Of a stretch of 64,000 nucleotides of DNA, positions 50,881 to 59,662 are shown piece after piece. The notes below the pieces were generated by a model. It did no database searches. It was not told the DNA's origin and saw only the letters and a program-made list of their open reading frames with translations. Source of the stretch: Luteolibacter arcticus (GTDB lineage: Bacteria; Verrucomicrobiota; Verrucomicrobiia; Verrucomicrobiales; Akkermansiaceae); contig NZ_JAPDDT010000004.1 in the NCBI RefSeq assembly GCF_025950235.1, forward strand, positions 434,001 to 498,000, written 5' to 3'. The position numbers and the translations under genes are program-made. The stretch's first letter is position 1. Each line of letters begins with the position of its first letter.

Positions 50881-52146
50881 ATGACCAACGACATCGTCGC
50901 CCTCATTGACTACTACGAGAAAGAAAAAGGCATCGACCGCGACAAGGTGGTTGCCGCGCTCGAGTACGCCTTCATTTCCGCCTACCGCAAGATGGTCCCA
51001 GGGGCCGATGCCATCGAGACCTTGCGCGCCGATGTGAATACCAAGAAGGGCGAGACCCGCATCTTCGCCGTGCTGACGGCCGTCGCCGACGAGGATTACA
51101 AGGACAAGTTCAACGAGGTCCCGCTTGCCACCGCGCTCAAGAAGAATCCCGAGACCCAGCCGGGTGATCAGGTCGAGTTCAACGTCACGCCGAAAGACTT
51201 CGGCCGCATCGCCGTGCAGACCGCGAAGCAGACGATGATGCAGCGCCTCCGCCAGGCGGAGAAGGAGATGATTTACGAGGAGTTCAAGGACCGCGCCGGC
51301 GACATCGTCTCCGGCACCGTCCGCCGCTTCGACCGCAGCGACGTGCTCATCGACCTCGGCAAGTTCGAGGGCGTCATGCCGTCCCGCGAGCGCGTCCAGA
51401 CCGAGGAATACAACATCGGCGACCGCATCCGCGCCTACGTCGTGGCCGTGGAAAACGAAGGTCGCGGCCCCGAGATCATCCTCTCCCGCAGCCACCCGAA
51501 TTTCGTCCGCCGCCTCTTCGAAGCCGAGGTGAATGAAATCTCCGACCGCACCGTGGAAATCCGCGGAATCGCCCGCGAAGCCGGCTACCGCACCAAGGTC
51601 GCCGTCTTCAGCACCGACGACAAGGTGGACCCGGTGGGTGCCTGCGTCGGCCTGCGTGGCGCCCGCGTGAAGAACATCGTCCGCGAGCTCAACAACGAGA
51701 AGGTCGACATCATCCGCTGGAGCGATGAGCCGGAGGAATTCGTCCGCGAGGCTCTCAAGCCGGCCGTGCTCCGCACCATCACCGTGGATAAGGAAAACCG
51801 CGTGGTCCACGTGACCGTCGACGAGGAAGACCTTAGCAAGGCGATCGGCCGCCGCGGCCAGAATGCCCGCCTCTCTTCCCGCCTGATGGGCTGGGACGTC
51901 CAGGTCCGCAAGGACGAGAGCAAGCTGGAGCAGTTCGAAAAGAAGATCGCCGGTGCCGCCCACTCGATGGCCGAGCAGCTCGGTCTCGATGACGATCTGG
52001 CCGCCAAGCTGTTCCGCGCCGGTGGCATGTCCGCCGAGATTGTCGCGGAGATGCCGGTGGACTATATTGCCGCCAACCTCGAGATTTCCGAAGAGCGCGC
52101 CCAAGACATCCTCGATCGCGCCAAGACGAACTCCCCGTCTACTTGA
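50881..52146 (+). CDS. nusA: Transcription termination/antitermination factor NusA
   Basis: The 421-residue protein has an N-terminal RNA-polymerase-binding domain (ALEYAFISAYRKMV near residue 25), an S1 domain (about 130-200, GDIVSGTVRRFDRSDVLIDLG) and two KH domains (about 205-345), with the conserved GACVGLRGARVKNIVRELNNEKVDII core and the second KH motif AIGRRGQNARLSS. A short C-terminal helix-hairpin-like tail ends the protein; the E. coli AR1/AR2 repeats are absent. NusA modulates pausing, termination and antitermination. The order nusA-infB-rbfA is conserved in bacteria, although rimP, usually just upstream, is not found here. ATG 50881 was chosen because homology begins there. Confidence 0.97.
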   Translation: MTNDIVALIDYYEKEKGIDRDKVVAALEYAFISAYRKMVPGADAIETLRADVNTKKGETRIFAVLTAVADEDYKDKFNEVPLATALKKNPETQPGDQVEFNVTPKDFGRIAVQTAKQTMMQRLRQAEKEMIYEEFKDRAGDIVSGTVRRFDRSDVLIDLGKFEGVMPSRERVQTEEYNIGDRIRAYVVAVENEGRGPEIILSRSHPNFVRRLFEAEVNEISDRTVEIRGIAREAGYRTKVAVFSTDDKVDPVGACVGLRGARVKNIVRELNNEKVDIIRWSDEPEEFVREALKPAVLRTITVDKENRVVHVTVDEEDLSKAIGRRGQNARLSSRLMGWDVQVRKDESKLEQFEKKIAGAAHSMAEQLGLDDDLAAKLFRAGGMSAEIVAEMPVDYIAANLEISEERAQDILDRAKTNSPST

Positions 52147-52199
52147 ATACTTTATTTCCCGGAGCCGGAAGTGCTCCGAAACGACGACACACCTGCCTG

Positions 52200-54359
52200 A
52201 TGGCCCCAAAAGACAAGGATAGCACGCCTCCGAAGAAAAAGGTCCTCGATCTGATCGAGGAACCAAAGGTCCAGTCGCGCCGCGATCGCCAGCGGGCCGC
52301 CCAAACGGTCGCGGATACCCCGGCTCCGCCAAGCGCACTCGACAAGGCCAAGGCTGCCGCCCTCGACATCTTCGAAGACGCCGGGAAGAAGAAGCGCACC
52401 ACCGTCCGCAAGACCGAGCAATCGGGCAAGTCGGCGCTGCCCACGATTTCGAAGCTCCTCGAAGAGGAGCCCGCACCCGCTCCGGAGGTGCCGGCCACTC
52501 CCCCGCCGTCAGCGGCTTCCGTCTCACCGGTCGTCCCGGTTGCCGAGGAACCTGCAGCAGAAGAGGACACTGGCAACATCATCAGCATCAAGCCGCCGAT
52601 CATCGTCAGCGAGCTTGCCGCGCGGATGAGCCTCAAGCCTTTCGTGCTGCTTGCCGATCTGATCAAGCTTCAGATCTTCGTCGCACCGCATCAGGCGATC
52701 GAGCCTGACATCGCGGCCCGGGTCTGCGAACTCCATGGCTTCATTTTCGAACGCGAGAAGCGCGAAAAGGGCGGTGGCGTTCACAAGATCGAGGAAGTCG
52801 TCGTCGAGCCGGCAGCCCCGCAGGACGAGCCGGAGGACCTCCTCCAGCTCCGCCCGCCGATCATCACGATCATGGGTCACGTCGACCACGGGAAGACCTC
52901 CCTGCTCGACTACATCCGCAAGTCCACCATCACCAAGGGCGAGGCCGGCGGTATCACCCAGCACGTGGCCGCCTACAAGGTGGAGCACGAGGGCAAGCCG
53001 ATCACCTTCATCGATACCCCGGGTCACGCCATCTTCTCCGACATGCGCGCCCGCGGCGCGGACATCACGGACATTGTCGTGCTCGTGGTAGCCGCCAATG
53101 ACGGGATCATGCCGCAGACCTTGGAAGCCATCGAGCACGCCAAGAAAGCGAAGAAGACCATCATCGTCGCCATCAACAAGGTCGACCTGCCGTCTGCCAA
53201 CGTGATGCGCGTGAAAACGCAACTCGCGGAAAAGGGCCTGCAAACCGTGGACTACGGCGGCGACGTCGAGGCCGTGGAAATCTCCGCCCTCACCGGTGTC
53301 GGGATTCCCGCCCTGCTCGAGCTGCTCGCCCTCCAGGCGGAAGTGCTCGAACTCAAGGCGAACCCGAAGGGCAATGCCCGCGCCGCCATCATCGAGGCTC
53401 GCGTGCAACCCGGTCGCGGTGCGACCGCCTCCGTCATCGTCGAGACCGGCACGCTCAAAACCGGCACGCCATTCATCTGTGGTCCCTTTGCCGGCAAGGT
53501 GAAGTCCCTCATCAACGACCGCGGCGAATCCGTCAAGGAAGCCAAGCCCGGCACGCCCGTCGAAGTCATCGGCTTCGACGAAATGCCGAACGTCGGCGAC
53601 AGCCTGGTGGAAATGGACTCGATCCGCGCCGCCCAGAAGCTGGCCGATGAACGCCAGCTCGACCGCCGTAACGATCGCCTCCAGTTGACCCGCAAGAGCC
53701 GCATGGAGGATCTCTTCTCCAACGTCATCGATGGCACCGGCAAGGCCGCCCTCAAGATCGTGCTGAAGTGCGACGTCCAGGGCTCGGTCGAAGCGATCAA
53801 GAACGCGATCGGCGACATCAAGTCCGACAAGGTCAACACCCAGGTCATCATCGCCGCTGCCGGCCCGATCACCGAAGGCGACATCCAGATGGCCAGCTCT
53901 GCGGATGCAGTGGTGCTTGGCTTCAACGTCAAGGTCGAGGCCAACGCCGTGAAGGCGGTCAAGTCCGAGGGCGTCCAGGTGAAGCTCTACTCGATCGTTT
54001 ACGAACTGATCGATCAGGTCCGCGAGGCCATGCTCGGCCTGCTTGAACCACTTACCCGCGAGAACATCATCGGCCACGCCGAGGTGCGCATGGTATTCAA
54101 ACTCTCCAAGTCGAAGGGCCGCGCCGCCGGTTCCTACGTCACGGATGGCAAGATTCACCGCAAGTCCCACGCCCGCGTCATTCGCGGTGGCGTGCCGGTC
54201 TTCGATGGCAAGATGTCCACTCTCCGCCGCTTCCAGGACGAAGTGGACGAGGTCAAGTCGGGCATGGAGTGCGGTATCCGCCTGGGCGAGTTTAACGAGT
54301 ACCAGGAAGGCGACATCATCGAGTGCTACACGCTCGAGAAGATCCCGCAGGGGCTCTAA
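52200..54359 (+). CDS. infB: Translation initiation factor IF-2
   Basis: The 719-residue protein (counted from ATG 52200) has a lysine- and proline-rich disordered N-terminal part (to about 125), an IF2_N-type segment and the G domain with [20 protein letters not shown] and NKVDLP. Domains II, III and IV follow. It places initiator tRNA on the 30S subunit with GTP. An in-frame TTG at 52143 overlaps the nusA stop codon (TTGA) and could be the true, coupled start, adding 19 residues; neither has a strong Shine-Dalgarno. The N-terminal region is shorter than that of E. coli IF2-1, closer to the shorter bacterial forms. Confidence 0.96.
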   Translation: MAPKDKDSTPPKKKVLDLIEEPKVQSRRDRQRAAQTVADTPAPPSALDKAKAAALDIFEDAGKKKRTTVRKTEQSGKSALPTISKLLEEEPAPAPEVPATPPPSAASVSPVVPVAEEPAAEEDTGNIISIKPPIIVSELAARMSLKPFVLLADLIKLQIFVAPHQAIEPDIAARVCELHGFIFEREKREKGGGVHKIEEVVVEPAAPQDEPEDLLQLRPPIITIMGHVDHGKTSLLDYIRKSTITKGEAGGITQHVAAYKVEHEGKPITFIDTPGHAIFSDMRARGADITDIVVLVVAANDGIMPQTLEAIEHAKKAKKTIIVAINKVDLPSANVMRVKTQLAEKGLQTVDYGGDVEAVEISALTGVGIPALLELLALQAEVLELKANPKGNARAAIIEARVQPGRGATASVIVETGTLKTGTPFICGPFAGKVKSLINDRGESVKEAKPGTPVEVIGFDEMPNVGDSLVEMDSIRAAQKLADERQLDRRNDRLQLTRKSRMEDLFSNVIDGTGKAALKIVLKCDVQGSVEAIKNAIGDIKSDKVNTQVIIAAAGPITEGDIQMASSADAVVLGFNVKVEANAVKAVKSEGVQVKLYSIVYELIDQVREAMLGLLEPLTRENIIGHAEVRMVFKLSKSKGRAAGSYVTDGKIHRKSHARVIRGGVPVFDGKMSTLRRFQDEVDEVKSGMECGIRLGEFNEYQEGDIIECYTLEKIPQGL

Positions 54360-54360
54360 A

Positions 54361-54456
54361 GAAGTTGAGAGTCCGGGGTGGAGGGTTGAGAGTAAGACCT
54401 CAGCCTCTGCTCCGGTTTTCCTTTCTCTCAACTCTCAACCATCGACTCTCAACTTC
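54361..54456 (+). repeat. Nested inverted repeat between infB and rbfA
   Basis: Outer arms GAAGTTGAGAGT (54361-54372) and ACTCTCAACTTC (54445-54456) are 12-bp perfect complements. Inner arms GGTTGAGAGT (54384-54393) and ACTCTCAACC (54431-54440) are 10-bp perfect complements. The element fills almost the whole gap, ending 2 bp before the rbfA start, so an mRNA stem would bury the ribosome-binding site. The GTTGAGAGT unit appears twice on each side. Confidence 0.75.
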
Positions 54457-54458
54457 CC

Positions 54459-54827
54459 ATGAGCCTCCGCATCGACCGGGTCAATGAGCTGCTGAAGCGC
54501 GAGATCGGCACCGTGGTCCAGAAGGACTACGAGTGGAACGGCTCGCTGGTGACGGTGGCTGCCGTGGAAACCACGCAGGACATCAAGGAGGCGAAGGTCT
54601 GGATCAGCGTGCTCGGCGGCCGCGTGGAGTCGGTTCTGGAAAAGCTCAACCGTGACCACGGCAGCATCCAGAAGAAGATCTCCAAGCGCGTGGTGCTGAA
54701 GTCGCTGCCCGTTCTCAGCTTCCGCCACGACGGATCCGCCGAGCGCGGCGTGGAAATCGTGAACCTCTTGGATGAGGTCGCGAAACTGCCGACGGCGAAG
54801 GATGACGACGAAACGTCGGATCGTTGA
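54459..54827 (+). CDS. rbfA: 30S ribosome-binding factor RbfA
   Basis: This 122-residue protein has the single KH-like RbfA fold: RIDRVNELLKREIGTVV at the start, the DIKEAKVWISVLGG strand, and LPVLSFRHDGSAERGVEIVNLLDEV near the C terminus. It matures the 30S subunit by acting on the 16S 5' end. Length is normal. It follows infB as in most bacteria, but the gap holds an unusual inverted repeat that would pair right up to the start codon, hinting at translational control or a transposon-like insertion. The acidic tail KDDDETSDR is not part of the conserved fold. Confidence 0.95.
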   Translation: MSLRIDRVNELLKREIGTVVQKDYEWNGSLVTVAAVETTQDIKEAKVWISVLGGRVESVLEKLNRDHGSIQKKISKRVVLKSLPVLSFRHDGSAERGVEIVNLLDEVAKLPTAKDDDETSDR

Positions 54828-54872
54828 CGCGGCCCCTGCTCCGGGGTTGTTGACGGAAGTGACCTGGAAAGA

Positions 54873-55259
54873 TTGGATCATAGGGTGTTATCCCTCCTCT
54901 CCCTCATCGGGCTGCCCGTCATCATCGCCCATTGGGTGGGCATCATGGGCCTTCGCCGCGGACGACGCGGCGTAGCTTGGGTTTTGATGGTCGTCGGCAT
55001 GACGATCAATTCCCTGATGCTCGTGTTGCCATTCCTCTACTCGCTTACCGGATTTCAAAACCTTGGCTGGACGGGGATGGCTTGGGTTTACATCCCTTAC
55101 GCCATCTCAACCTTGGGTTCCCTCCTGTTTGCCACGGGATTTGCCCTTCACGGGCTTGGATCGGCTCGGGCCACGGAGCGCCAGGGCGACCTCGAGCAAC
55201 TGGTGGCCGCGATGTCCGAAGAGATCGACCGGCTCAAGGATGAACGTGCCAGACCCTGA
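54873..55259 (+). CDS. Small membrane protein, paralogue of the next gene
   Basis: I do not recognise a named family. The product (128 residues from TTG 54873, or 124 from GTG 54885) has three hydrophobic segments (LLSLIGLPVIIAHWVGIMGL, VLMVVGMTINSLMLVLPFLY, and IPYAISTLGSLLFATGFALH). A cytoplasmic C-terminal tail, QGDLEQLVAAMSEEIDRL, looks coiled-coil-forming. That tail and GFALHG are almost repeated in the protein encoded at 55313-55750, so the two are paralogues from tandem duplication. It lies 45 bp after rbfA. The start is uncertain because neither TTG nor GTG has a strong Shine-Dalgarno. A membrane partner role, for example as subunits of a heteromer, is possible but unproven. Confidence 0.7.
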   Translation: MDHRVLSLLSLIGLPVIIAHWVGIMGLRRGRRGVAWVLMVVGMTINSLMLVLPFLYSLTGFQNLGWTGMAWVYIPYAISTLGSLLFATGFALHGLGSARATERQGDLEQLVAAMSEEIDRLKDERARP

Positions 55260-55312
55260 AAGCCACGCCGTCCGCGGTTGACTACATCCTCAGCCGCGGC
55301 CTTGGATGCCGC

Positions 55313-55750
55313 ATGGCCACCGCATCGTCTTTGTTCGGGATCCTTTCGCTGGTCCTCTTTCTGGGGCTGATGTCCGGCTTCTGGGCGGGAATCGTGGGCC
55401 TACATCGAGCCGGCCGTCGCGGAGCGGCCTGGTGGCTGATGATGATCGGGATCGGTCTCTGCACGGTCGGGCCGATCCTCTATGCCGTGGGCACTTGGAT
55501 CTTCTTTGATGCGATGCGCACTTCGATGGCCGGCAGCGGCACGTTGTCGGGCGGAGGATCCGCCGCCCCCACCGTGATGGTCGTCGGCGGAGCGATGATT
55601 CCGTGCGGCTTGATTCTTCTTTCCGTGGGCTTCGCCCTTCATGGATTTGCGGCGGCGCGGATGGCCAATCGGGCCGGGGAACTGGAGCAACTCACCGCCG
55701 CGATGTCCGAGGAAATTGACCGCTTGAGAGCAGGAGGACCCGCATCGTGA
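55313..55750 (+). CDS. Small membrane protein, paralogue of the preceding gene
   Basis: This 145-residue protein has the same architecture as the one encoded at 54873-55259: a hydrophobic segment (FGILSLVLFLGLMSGFWAGI), a short RAGRRGAAWW turn, a second segment (LMMIGIGLCTVGPILYAVG), an inserted Gly/Ser-rich loop (about 73-86), a third segment ending GFALHG, and the tail RAGELEQLTAAMSEEIDRL. The tail is the most conserved part of the pair. Its stop overlaps the isochorismate synthase GTG as GTGA, so translation of the two is coupled. No domain of known function was recognised. The 53-bp gap to the previous gene suggests co-transcription. Confidence 0.78.
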   Translation: MATASSLFGILSLVLFLGLMSGFWAGIVGLHRAGRRGAAWWLMMIGIGLCTVGPILYAVGTWIFFDAMRTSMAGSGTLSGGGSAAPTVMVVGGAMIPCGLILLSVGFALHGFAAARMANRAGELEQLTAAMSEEIDRLRAGGPAS

Positions 55751-56760
55751 GTTCCCATAGCTTCGCCTTCCTCGACCTGCCGGATGGTCGCTCGCTTGTC
55801 GGTCACGGGCCCTTCGTATCCTCGGCAAGCCCGCCAACCGGTGGTGCCGCCTTCTACCGGAATGACTTCGGCCTGACGGCTCCCGAGCCATGGCTGGTTC
55901 CACAACACTGGGAGGTTGTTGGACGCGAGGATGTAGCCGCCCGCATCGGCCCGGTCGGCGAGCCGCTGTCCTGCACGTGGTTGCCTCCCGAGGCCTCCGA
56001 CTTCGCCTCGGTCTTCCAGGAGATCAGCGCCGCGATCCGTACCGGTGCCTTCGAGAAAACCGTGCCCGTGGTGGTGGAACGCGGCACCCTTCAAGAACCA
56101 CCGGGCCATCGTCTCCTCGCTGCAGCCACCGGAAGCAGCGAGCCATTGTTGGGCTATGGATTCTCTGACGGCAGCTCGGGCTTCGCCGGGGCCTCACCCG
56201 AGCGCCTGCTATCCGTCACCGGCGGCGTCTTGAAAACCATGGCGCTCGCCGGCACCGCCCGCACCGAGGAGCGCGACGTGCTCGCCGTGGATGAAAAGGA
56301 GATCCGCGAGCACGAATACGTCGCGCAGTCGCTGGTGTCGAAGCTCGGCGACATCGGCCACGTCCGCCGCGGCCCCCGGGGCATCATGGAACTCGGCTCG
56401 ATCGTTCATTTCCACACGCCGATCGAAGTCGATCTCGCGGGCGACGAAAGTCCGGCCCAGTTGGTTCGCCGGCTCCATCCGACCCCCGCGCTCGGCCCCC
56501 TGCCCCGCACGCCGGAGACCCTCGGCCAGCTCATCGGCTGGCGTCGCCGGCTGGGCACGCCGGAGGACTTCGGGGCTCCTTTCGGAGCGATCCTCGATGG
56601 CGAATTCCACGCCATCGTCGCCATCCGCGGCCTCTGGTGGCAAGATTGTGACGTCATCCTGCCCGCCGGCTGCGGCGTGATCGAGGCCAGCCGGCTGGTC
56701 AATGAGTGGCGCGAGCTGCGGCTGAAACGTGAGGCGGTGAAAGCGCGCTTCCGCCTCTAG
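55747..56760 (+). CDS. Isochorismate synthase (chorismate-binding family)
   Basis: The 337-residue protein has the chorismate-binding fold: GFAGASPERLLSV near residue 141, MALAGTARTEERDV, EIREHEYVAQSLVSKL, MELGSIVHFHTPIEV and GAPFGAILDG...AIRGLWW. These match MenF/EntC/DhbC-type isochorismate synthases, which feed menaquinone or siderophore synthesis; the length is shorter than many MenF proteins (about 430). The rest of the men pathway is not in the window, so role is inferred. Start is GTG 55747, overlapping the preceding gene's stop. A salicylate synthase or anthranilate-type relative cannot be excluded without alignment. Confidence 0.85.
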   Translation: MSSHSFAFLDLPDGRSLVGHGPFVSSASPPTGGAAFYRNDFGLTAPEPWLVPQHWEVVGREDVAARIGPVGEPLSCTWLPPEASDFASVFQEISAAIRTGAFEKTVPVVVERGTLQEPPGHRLLAAATGSSEPLLGYGFSDGSSGFAGASPERLLSVTGGVLKTMALAGTARTEERDVLAVDEKEIREHEYVAQSLVSKLGDIGHVRRGPRGIMELGSIVHFHTPIEVDLAGDESPAQLVRRLHPTPALGPLPRTPETLGQLIGWRRRLGTPEDFGAPFGAILDGEFHAIVAIRGLWWQDCDVILPAGCGVIEASRLVNEWRELRLKREAVKARFRL

Positions 56761-56807
56761 CACTCTCGGGCATTGCACGGCCTCGCTTGTCCTTTCAAGC
56801 TCGCCCC

Positions 56808-58274
56808 GTGAGCACTGCCCTCGAACGCCTCCGCACCTTGGCCCGCGAGCGGGCCGTCGTCGCCACCTCCGCCGCCACCATCGGCTGGGATCAGGAAACC
56901 TACCTGCCGGATGAGGGTCACGAGTGGCGCGCCGACCAGATCGCCTGGCTTTCGGAACGCGCCCATGAACTCGGCACCTCCGCCGCCTGGGGTGAAGCTC
57001 TCGCCACCGCCGAAGCCGAGTCCGCCGCGCCCGCACTGACCGTCGTCATGCGCCGCGACTTCGACCGCGCCACCAAGCTCCCCGGCGAACTCGTCGCCCG
57101 CGAAGCCCAGGCATCGTCGCTGGGAAAGCAAGCATGGGCCGACGCCCGCAAACGCTCGGACTTCGCCTCCTTCGCTCCCCATCTGGAGACCCTGCTCGGA
57201 ATCGCCCGTGAGAAGGCCGACCGCTGGGGCTATGAGGCCGAGGCCTACGACGCGCTGCTCGATACCTACGAACGCGGCTCCACTTCCGCCGGCATCGCGT
57301 CCTTGTTCGGAGCATTGAAGCCACAACTCCGCGAAATCGCCGCCGCGGCCGTCGAACGATCTAACAAGCGCAACGCCACCCTTCCCACTGGCGTCTATCC
57401 CATCGCCGCCCAAAAGGAGTTCAACGCCTTGGTCGCAGAGTCGCTCGGCTTCGATTTCAAGGCCGGCCGCATCGACACCACCGCGCATCCGTTTTGCACC
57501 ACCCTCGGCCCCCGCGACATCCGGCTGACGACGCGCTACGACGAAAGCGATTTCACCTCCTCGCTCTTCGGCGTCATGCATGAGGCCGGTCACGGGCTCT
57601 ACGAGCAAGGGTTGCCCGTCAGCGAGGTCGGCCTGCCCTCCGGCGATGCCGCTTCGCTCGGCATCCACGAGTCGCAGTCACGGCTGTGGGAAAATCACGT
57701 CGGCCGCTCGCGTCCGTTCTGGGAAAAATGGTTGCCGGTCGCGGTCCAACATTTCCCGGCGCTCGCTCACACCTCGCTCGATGACTTCCTCGCTGCCATC
57801 CACCGCGCGGAGTTCTCCTTCATCCGCGTCGAAGCGGATGAGGCGACCTACGACCTGCACATCCTCCTGCGCTTCGAGCTGGAGCGTCGTCTCGTCGCCG
57901 GCGAGCTTTCCGTGAAAGACGTGCCCGCCGCATGGAACGAAAGCTTCCGCGACCTCTTCGGCATGACCCCGCCAGATGACGCCCACGGCTGCCTCCAGGA
58001 CATCCACTGGGCGATGGGAGGCCTCGGTTACTTCTCGACCTACACACTCGGCAACCTGAATGCCGCCCAGCTCTTCGCCGCCGCCACTGCCGATCCCGCC
58101 ATCGCCGCCGGCGTCGCCAAGGCCGAGTACGCCCCCCTGCTCTCCTGGCTGCGCAACAAGGTCCACGCCAAGGGTGCCGTGCTCACCCCAGCAGAAATCG
58201 TCACCCAGGCAACCGGCAAGCCCCCCTCCCCCGAAGCGCACCTCGCCCACCTGAAGGCCCGCTACCTCGGCTGA
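56808..58274 (+). CDS. M32-family carboxypeptidase (Taq-type)
   Basis: The 488-residue metallopeptidase has the family signature HEAGHGLYEQG with zinc ligands at His258 and His262, then HESQSRLWENHVGRS (third ligand Glu near 290) and FELERRLVAGELSVKDVPAAWN. The substrate-binding segment DxRxT (PRDIRLTTRYDE) also occurs. M32 enzymes remove C-terminal residues from peptides in the cytoplasm. GTG 56808 was chosen because homology begins there; TTG 56787 is in frame 7 codons upstream. The gene follows isochorismate synthase by 47 bp but is functionally unrelated. Length is normal for the family (about 490-510). Confidence 0.94.
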   Translation: MSTALERLRTLARERAVVATSAATIGWDQETYLPDEGHEWRADQIAWLSERAHELGTSAAWGEALATAEAESAAPALTVVMRRDFDRATKLPGELVAREAQASSLGKQAWADARKRSDFASFAPHLETLLGIAREKADRWGYEAEAYDALLDTYERGSTSAGIASLFGALKPQLREIAAAAVERSNKRNATLPTGVYPIAAQKEFNALVAESLGFDFKAGRIDTTAHPFCTTLGPRDIRLTTRYDESDFTSSLFGVMHEAGHGLYEQGLPVSEVGLPSGDAASLGIHESQSRLWENHVGRSRPFWEKWLPVAVQHFPALAHTSLDDFLAAIHRAEFSFIRVEADEATYDLHILLRFELERRLVAGELSVKDVPAAWNESFRDLFGMTPPDDAHGCLQDIHWAMGGLGYFSTYTLGNLNAAQLFAAATADPAIAAGVAKAEYAPLLSWLRNKVHAKGAVLTPAEIVTQATGKPPSPEAHLAHLKARYLG

Positions 58275-58296
58275 AAAACGCCAAGCCATCCTTACC

Positions 58297-58815
58297 ATGT
58301 CGTTCCGCCGCGTCTGGATCGTTCTGCTGGTCACCGGCCTGGTTGTCTTCCTTTGCTCTCGTTTTGTGAAAAACAGTATCACGGAAACCAGCAAGTCCGC
58401 TTCTGGAACTACCGGAGCTCACGATGAGAAAGGGAAGCCGCACTCAGCCGAAGAAGTCTCCTCAAGCCACAAGGTCCGCGAGCGGGAACCGGAGAAGCGT
58501 CCCGGCATCAGCGACATGCTGGCCTCGTTCAACACGCCCCTGCCGGGATTGATTGAATTTCCCCAGCAGACCCTACAAGAGCGCATCCTCGCTACGAATG
58601 CATTACTAAAGAAGACCGGCATCGCCCTACGCTTTGGAGTGGATGAAGAGCAGGACCCCTCACAAAGCTTGCTTGAGCTACAGGTACCGGCCCTCTTGCT
58701 GGAGAATGCGACTCCAAGGCTGATCCTGCTCCACGACGTCAACGCTTTGAAGAAGGACTTTTTCTTCAACGAAGAAGAAGGTGAGGTCTTGTTCCGCGAG
58801 AACTTCGGCGGATAA
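58297..58815 (+). CDS. Membrane-anchored hypothetical protein
   Basis: This 172-residue protein begins with one membrane segment (VWIVLLVTGLVVFLCSRF), then a charged, low-complexity linker rich in Ser, Glu and Lys (about 25-65). A C-terminal part (about 70-172) with LPGLIEFPQQTLQERI and VPALLLENATPRLILL may be a small folded domain. I recognise no family. Base use is less GC-rich than in neighbours and includes TTA and CTA codons (A-L-L-K-K at 58600), so recent acquisition is conceivable. It starts 23 bp after the carboxypeptidase stop and is convergent with the next gene. Confidence 0.7.
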   Translation: MSFRRVWIVLLVTGLVVFLCSRFVKNSITETSKSASGTTGAHDEKGKPHSAEEVSSSHKVREREPEKRPGISDMLASFNTPLPGLIEFPQQTLQERILATNALLKKTGIALRFGVDEEQDPSQSLLELQVPALLLENATPRLILLHDVNALKKDFFFNEEEGEVLFRENFGG

Positions 58816-58850
58816 ACAGGGGCGACTTCCCTCAAGGTGAGATCGACACG

Positions 58851-58875
58851 AAAAAACGGCGGCCATCGGCCGCCG
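58851..58875 (-). terminator. Rho-independent terminator of the proline-rich protein gene
   Basis: On the minus strand an 8-bp GC stem (CGGCGGCC/GGCCGCCG, arms 58857-58864 and 58868-58875, loop of 3) is followed by six T residues (58851-58856 as A on plus). It lies 41 bp beyond the stop of the minus-strand gene at 58916, and serves that gene. Confidence 0.85.
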
Positions 58876-58915
58876 CTCTCAAGTCTTGCGTCTTGGCTCT
58901 TCGAGTCTTTCGTCT

Positions 58916-59527
58916 CTACTTGATCTCCATCCCGCTGTTCGGCCAGATCCACTTGGAGACCTTGCCGTCCTTGATGAGGGCTTTCGCTTGGATGGTCTTC
59001 ACTCCGAAAATCGTCTCGGCCTTATAGGCCGCTTGGCCGGTCTGATACTTTGCGCCGTCCACTTCCTCTTCCTCGCCGGCCTTCCAGCCGAGCACCTGCT
59101 CGAAGGTGAATTCCTTCACCTGCTTCTCTTTGATGCTATCCTGCATCACCTTCACGATGTCGTCGGCGCTGAGGGTGCCGGAGGCGACGGGTGCCGGTGC
59201 GGGCTCCGGAGCTGGTTCAGGCGTTGGGGTGGGTGCGGGTTCGGGAGCCGGATCAGGCACCACGGGAGTGGGCTCCGGCGTAGGTTCCGGCGTGGGAGTC
59301 GGCTCCGGATCGTTTTTGACCACCGGTGGTGGCTCGGGAGCGGGCGTCGGCTTCGGAGTTGGATCCGGCTTTGGTGGGGCCGGGGTTTCCTCCGCGTCCT
59401 CGGGAGTCTCCTGCACCACGATCGAGACAGTCGTCCTCCCAGTCAAAGTAGAGCGCAAGGACGGCTCTAGGAAGTAGCCAGCCGCTCCAGCAGCCACGAC
59501 ACAAAAGATCGGGAAAACAACGTTCAT
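58916..59527 (-). CDS. Membrane-anchored proline/glutamate-repeat protein
   Basis: The 203-residue protein has an N-terminal membrane segment (VVFPIFCVVAAGAAGYFL), a spacer of about 85 residues built from P-T-P-E-P and P-A-P-E-P units (about 50-125), and a C-terminal domain of about 75 residues (DIVKVMQDSIKEKQVKEFTFEQVL, ending WIWPNSGMEIK). Such rigid spacers lift a domain off the membrane, as in TonB. The C terminus is not TonB-like and I cannot name it. ATG 59527 was chosen because the anchor starts there. A terminator follows the gene. It is divergent from polA, with 135 bp between starts. Confidence 0.78.
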   Translation of the reverse strand: MNVVFPIFCVVAAGAAGYFLEPSLRSTLTGRTTVSIVVQETPEDAEETPAPPKPDPTPKPTPAPEPPPVVKNDPEPTPTPEPTPEPTPVVPDPAPEPAPTPTPEPAPEPAPAPVASGTLSADDIVKVMQDSIKEKQVKEFTFEQVLGWKAGEEEEVDGAKYQTGQAAYKAETIFGVKTIQAKALIKDGKVSKWIWPNSGMEIK

Positions 59528-59662
59528 GTGACTGCGGATACGTAGGATCTCAGGCCGGTCTTTGACGAGAAATTTCACCGGGCGTTTCCCCCGGTCCATT
59601 TCCACCTCCCGCGCCGCCCTTTCCGCTTCCCGGCTCGCCACGACGCCCCGTAGCCTCCGCCC

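Noticed and set aside
50701..52527. 608-codon open frame antisense to nusA
   Set aside because: It is a shadow of nusA codon bias, rich in Asp/His/Val/Leu without domain signatures.
53001..53060. Variant IF-2 G2 motif DTPGHAIF as a functional oddity
   Set aside because: The essential D-x-x-G-H core is intact, and variation at the following positions is tolerated in the family.
52524..54431. 635-codon open frame antisense to infB
   Set aside because: It lies wholly opposite a well-conserved gene; long antisense frames are expected in GC-rich DNA with strong third-position bias, and it has no recognisable motif.
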